Assembly: GCA_021413675.1 (NCBI GenBank)
Contig: JAIOQA010000508.1
Location: 1-48,234, forward strand
Source: Deltaproteobacteria bacterium
Lineage (GTDB): Bacteria > Myxococcota_A > Polyangia > Haliangiales > Haliangiaceae
DNA length: 48,234 nucleotides
Direction: 5' to 3'
Each line of letters begins with the position of its first letter. The first letter of the stretch is position 1. The position numbers and the translations under genes were made by a program. The notes under the pieces are model-generated. The model saw only the letters and a list, made by a program, of their open reading frames with translations. It made no database searches and was not told the origin of the DNA. Of the stretch, positions 45,973 through 48,234 are shown in pieces.

Positions 45973-46434
45973 TCACAGCTGCGTGCTGCACGGCAGGCAC
46001 ATCCACGGCCGCGCGCTGCCATCGGCGACCACGCCGAGCAGCGCGCGCGCGCCGCGCGTGAGCGCATTGCCGCAGCGCGCGCAGACCTGATCCTTGCCGA
46101 CGATCACCTCCTGCCACGCCTCGACCGCCTCGAGCGGATCGCGGACGCGGCCGCGCGCGGCGTCGGCCACCCGCTTCGCGTCGCGCTTGACCGTCGCGGT
46201 CAGCGCCGCCGCGTCGGCGACCACGTTGTCGACGAGCGTGAACGTGTCTTCGAGCACGTTGCGGATCAGCTGCGACACCGTGACGCGGCGCTGCTTGGCG
46301 GCGTCGCGCAGCGCATCGTCGAGATCCTCGTCGACGCGGGTCTGGATCAGGCGGGCCTTGCGCTCGCTCTCGGGGAGCGGCGTGCGACCGCGGCGCGGGC
46401 GGCGAGGAGGCGTCGATTTCACGTAGTACATCAT
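45973..46434 (-). CDS. Ribbon-helix-helix DNA-binding protein with zinc-ribbon-like C-terminus
   Basis: The 153-aa product from ATG 46432-46434 begins MMYYVKSTPPRRPRRGRTPL, with an Arg/Pro-rich arm. Residues about 32-66 (ARLIQTRVDEDLDDALRDAA then TVSQLIRNVLEDTF) are a ribbon-helix-helix motif. The C-terminus has two Cys pairs, CARCG and MCLPC, which fit a zinc ribbon. Such proteins are transcription regulators; the desaturase next door is a conceivable target but no matching operator is seen near its own start. It is convergent with the desaturase gene. Confidence 0.8.
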   Translation of the reverse strand: MMYYVKSTPPRRPRRGRTPLPESERKARLIQTRVDEDLDDALRDAAKQRRVTVSQLIRNVLEDTFTLVDNVVADAAALTATVKRDAKRVADAARGRVRDPLEAVEAWQEVIVGKDQVCARCGNALTRGARALLGVVADGSARPWMCLPCSTQL

Positions 46435-46604
46435 ACTCTGCAAATCGCGGCGCGCGACCGTGGTGCGTCGACGCATTCACGCCGCGCGCCGCGCGCGCGC
46501 CGCGCGACGCCTGCGCGAGGTCGGCGCCTCGCCCGCATCGCGGGGGTGAGTCCGGGTGAGACACCCCCAGTTGACACCCTCGCGCCACCGGACTACACGG
46601 AGGT

Positions 46605-46964
46605 ATGGGCGCCGTGCGCCAGCGGATGCGTCGCGTCATCGCCATCACGGCGATGCTGGTCGCGTTCGCGCTGATCTCGGCGCAGGCCCGGGTCTTCGCC
46701 GAGGTCGTCACGACCTGCTGCTGCGGCCACGCGCTGCCGTGCAAGTGCCCCGAGCACCAGCGCGGCCACAAGAAGGCCGGCGACCATTCGACGATGCGAC
46801 CGTGCGGGTCGCCGAACCAGGTGGTCGAAGCCCCCGAGCTTCCCGCCTGCGACCTGCCTCCGGTGAGCGAGTTCGTTCCCGTGGTCTCGGTCGACGCGAT
46901 CGCCGTCGTGACGCCGGTCCCCGCGCCGGCGCCGGATCTCGCCACGCCGCCGGTCCCCATCTAG
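46605..46964 (+). CDS. Small Cys/His-rich exported protein
   Basis: The 119-aa product begins MGAVRQRMRRVIAITAMLVA and FALISAQARVFA, a signal peptide, followed by VTTCCCGHALPCKCPEHQRG, a dense cluster of cysteines and histidines, then a Pro-rich tail (VPAPAPDLATPPVPI). GGAGGT sits right before the ATG; a second ATG at 46626 is an alternative start. The cluster suggests metal binding, and similar small proteins accompany metal-efflux or heavy-metal operons, but I cannot name it. It heads a rightward group with the genes at 47209 and 47502. Confidence 0.7.
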   Translation: MGAVRQRMRRVIAITAMLVAFALISAQARVFAEVVTTCCCGHALPCKCPEHQRGHKKAGDHSTMRPCGSPNQVVEAPELPACDLPPVSEFVPVVSVDAIAVVTPVPAPAPDLATPPVPI

Positions 46965-47208
46965 CCGGCCGCCCGCGCCGAGTCGATCGCCCGCGCACGC
47001 TGCGCGGTGCTGCGCTGTGGCTGCGTTGCCGCCCCGGGTGGCGAGCGTAGCTGCAGGAGTGGCCGATCGATCCCGCGCGGGCGTGCGCGCCTCACCGCGC
47101 GTCATCACCATCCCCGGCGCGTCCGCGCGCCGGACCCTCAGCCGTGGCACGAGGCGATCCTCGTGCACGCGGCGTCCGCTTCACTCCACTGATCGAGGAA
47201 CCTCATCC
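46965..47208. other. Intergenic region
   Basis: I see no gene or strong hairpin in this stretch. GAGGAA (47195-47200) is the ribosome binding site of the next gene. Confidence 0.4.
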
Positions 47209-47505
47209 ATGCGCGCCACCTTCGCTCGTCTCGCTCTCATCGCCTTCGCTGCCACCACCGTCCTCGGCGCCGCTGCTTGCGGCGGCACCGAGGAGGAGAT
47301 CTACGCCACCCTCCAGGAGTGCGTCACCGACCACACCGTCAACGAGGGCTTCAACGAGACGATGGCGATCACGATCTGCCTCACCTCGCACCTCGAGGGC
47401 ATCAACTTCACGACCCAGACCGAGTGCGAGGCGTACGTCACCGCCAACGGCGGCTATCCCGACTCACGCGTCGCTGCGTGCGCCGACTATCTCGCGAACA
47501 AATGA
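47209..47505 (+). CDS. Small lipoprotein, 98 aa
   Basis: The product begins MRATFARLALIAFAATTVLG, with lipobox AAAC (Cys24), and has a compact helical domain (TEEEIYATLQECVTDHTVNE) with four further cysteines (ECVT, TICLTS, TECEAY, ACADYL), so it is likely stabilised by two disulfides. GAGGAA precedes the ATG. Its stop overlaps the following outer-membrane gene in ATGA, so the two should be made together. No family recognised. Confidence 0.8.
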   Translation: MRATFARLALIAFAATTVLGAAACGGTEEEIYATLQECVTDHTVNEGFNETMAITICLTSHLEGINFTTQTECEAYVTANGGYPDSRVAACADYLANK

Positions 47506-48234
47506 GCGCACCACGCCGGCTCGCCGTCCTTGTCGCGATCCTCGGGATCGCGTCGGCGAGCCGCGCGCGCGCCGAGCATCACCACGGCGGTGAGCCCGTG
47601 CCGTCGGCGGAGCTCGGCGTGCGGATCGCGGTCAGCGCGATCGCCGCGCGCTACGACACCGGCGCGTACGTCGGCGACTACGAGGGCCTCGCGCTCGCGG
47701 TCGGGTTCGCGCGCGGCCGGTTCGCGGTGCACGCGATCGCGCCGGTCTATCGTCTGCGCGAGAACGGCGCCGATCGCTTTGGCCCCGGCGACCTCATGGT
47801 CGGCGGCGACGCGGTCGCGCTCGCGACCGGGCCGTGGATGGTCGGCGGCTCGGTGATGGCGGGCGCGCCCACCGGCGACGGCCTGCGCGGCCTCGGCATG
47901 GGGCACGCGATGGCGATGGCCGCGCTGTGGGGCCGCCGCGCGCAGGGTCGGTTCGCGACCGTCGCGTCGGTCGGCTACGCCCGCGCGTTCGACGCCGAGA
48001 GCCATCACGATCACGGCGCGTGGCCGCTGGTCGAGCCGATGAACATGGCCGAGGTCACCGGCGCGCTCGGCGCCGATGCCACGGTCGCGCGGCGCTGGCG
48101 CCTCGGCGCCCGCGCTGCGATCGCGGTCGCCACCGGCGCGGGCTCGACCCGCGCGATCGCCGCAGGCGGGATCCGCTGGGTCGGCGCGCGACTCGAGGTC
48201 GCGACCGAACTCCAGGTCGGCGTGCTCGGCGATC
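47502..48234 (+). CDS. Exported outer-membrane-type protein, 3' end outside window
   Basis: The frame from ATG 47502 (MSAPRRLAVLVAILGIASAS) has a signal peptide cut near RARA and a mature start EHHHGGEPV. The rest is a series of Gly/Ala strands (DYEGLALAVGFARGRFAVHA, GPWMVGGSVMAGAPTGDG, ARRWRLGARAAIAVATGAGS) typical of a beta-barrel or transporter-like outer-membrane protein. The His cluster at the mature N-terminus and another HHDHG may bind metal. It remains open at the end of the window. It is translationally coupled to the small lipoprotein before it. Confidence 0.7.
   Translation, partial: MSAPRRLAVLVAILGIASASRARAEHHHGGEPVPSAELGVRIAVSAIAARYDTGAYVGDYEGLALAVGFARGRFAVHAIAPVYRLRENGADRFGPGDLMVGGDAVALATGPWMVGGSVMAGAPTGDGLRGLGMGHAMAMAALWGRRAQGRFATVASVGYARAFDAESHHDHGAWPLVEPMNMAEVTGALGADATVARRWRLGARAAIAVATGAGSTRAIAAGGIRWVGARLEVATELQVGVLGD

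Overview
The window is high-GC bacterial DNA whose proteins point to a myxobacterium-type Myxococcota member, probably near Kofleriaceae/Haliangium. The case rests on many small lipoproteins with Asp/Ala/Pro-rich linkers just after the lipobox (GVDAPPGAVVDAP style), a tricorn protease, an astacin-like secreted protease with a PPC domain, and glycine-rich SSB. This placement is an inference from gene style; no rRNA or tRNA gene was found.

Layout. 1-10 kb: secreted lipoproteins, a CAP-domain protein, then a cobalamin riboswitch (about 2445-2640) in front of a BtuB-like TonB-dependent receptor and a beta-propeller lipoprotein; then a GyrI-like protein, a VWA lipoprotein, an astacin-like protease and small envelope proteins. 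10-18.5 kb: housekeeping genes, namely uvrC, an RseP-type site-2 protease, three glycosyltransferases, ssb and a CBS-pair protein, plus a lectin-fold-like lipoprotein. 18.6-30.6 kb: an accessory island with less extreme GC, more varied codon use and no visible integrase. It holds a prokaryotic viperin, a divergent 874-aa P-loop NTPase, a PD-(D/E)XK-like protein, DUF3892, YdjM-like and YjzC-like small genes, a 40-aa Cys-rich membrane microprotein, a sigma factor/ImmA operon, a pair of unknown genes (one weakly resembling DarT-type ADP-ribosyltransferases), and a tightly overlapped operon ending in a TIGR04141-like C-terminal half. 31.1-32.6 kb: a gene-free array of four 205-bp repeats with no length change between copies. 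32.6-48.2 kb: ftsK, an OmpA/Pal-type lipoprotein, a tricorn protease, a beta-helix protein, oligoendopeptidase F with a translationally coupled methyltransferase, a fatty-acid desaturase behind an AT-rich dyad operator, a ribbon-helix-helix/zinc-ribbon protein, and a small Cys/lipoprotein/outer-membrane-protein cluster cut by the window end.

How it fits together. The riboswitch, receptor and propeller lipoprotein look like one B12-repressed uptake operon with a surface capture protein analogous to Bacteroidetes BtuG. The island reads as antiviral or conflict-related: viperin makes chain-terminating ddh-nucleotides, and the divergent NTPase shares its 100-bp control region, which carries a duplicated dyad. 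The most unusual items are the viperin/NTPase pair, the BtuB/BtuG-like operon in a presumed myxobacterium, the 205-bp repeat array upstream of nothing obvious, and the coupled mini-gene operon at 28.8-30.5 kb.
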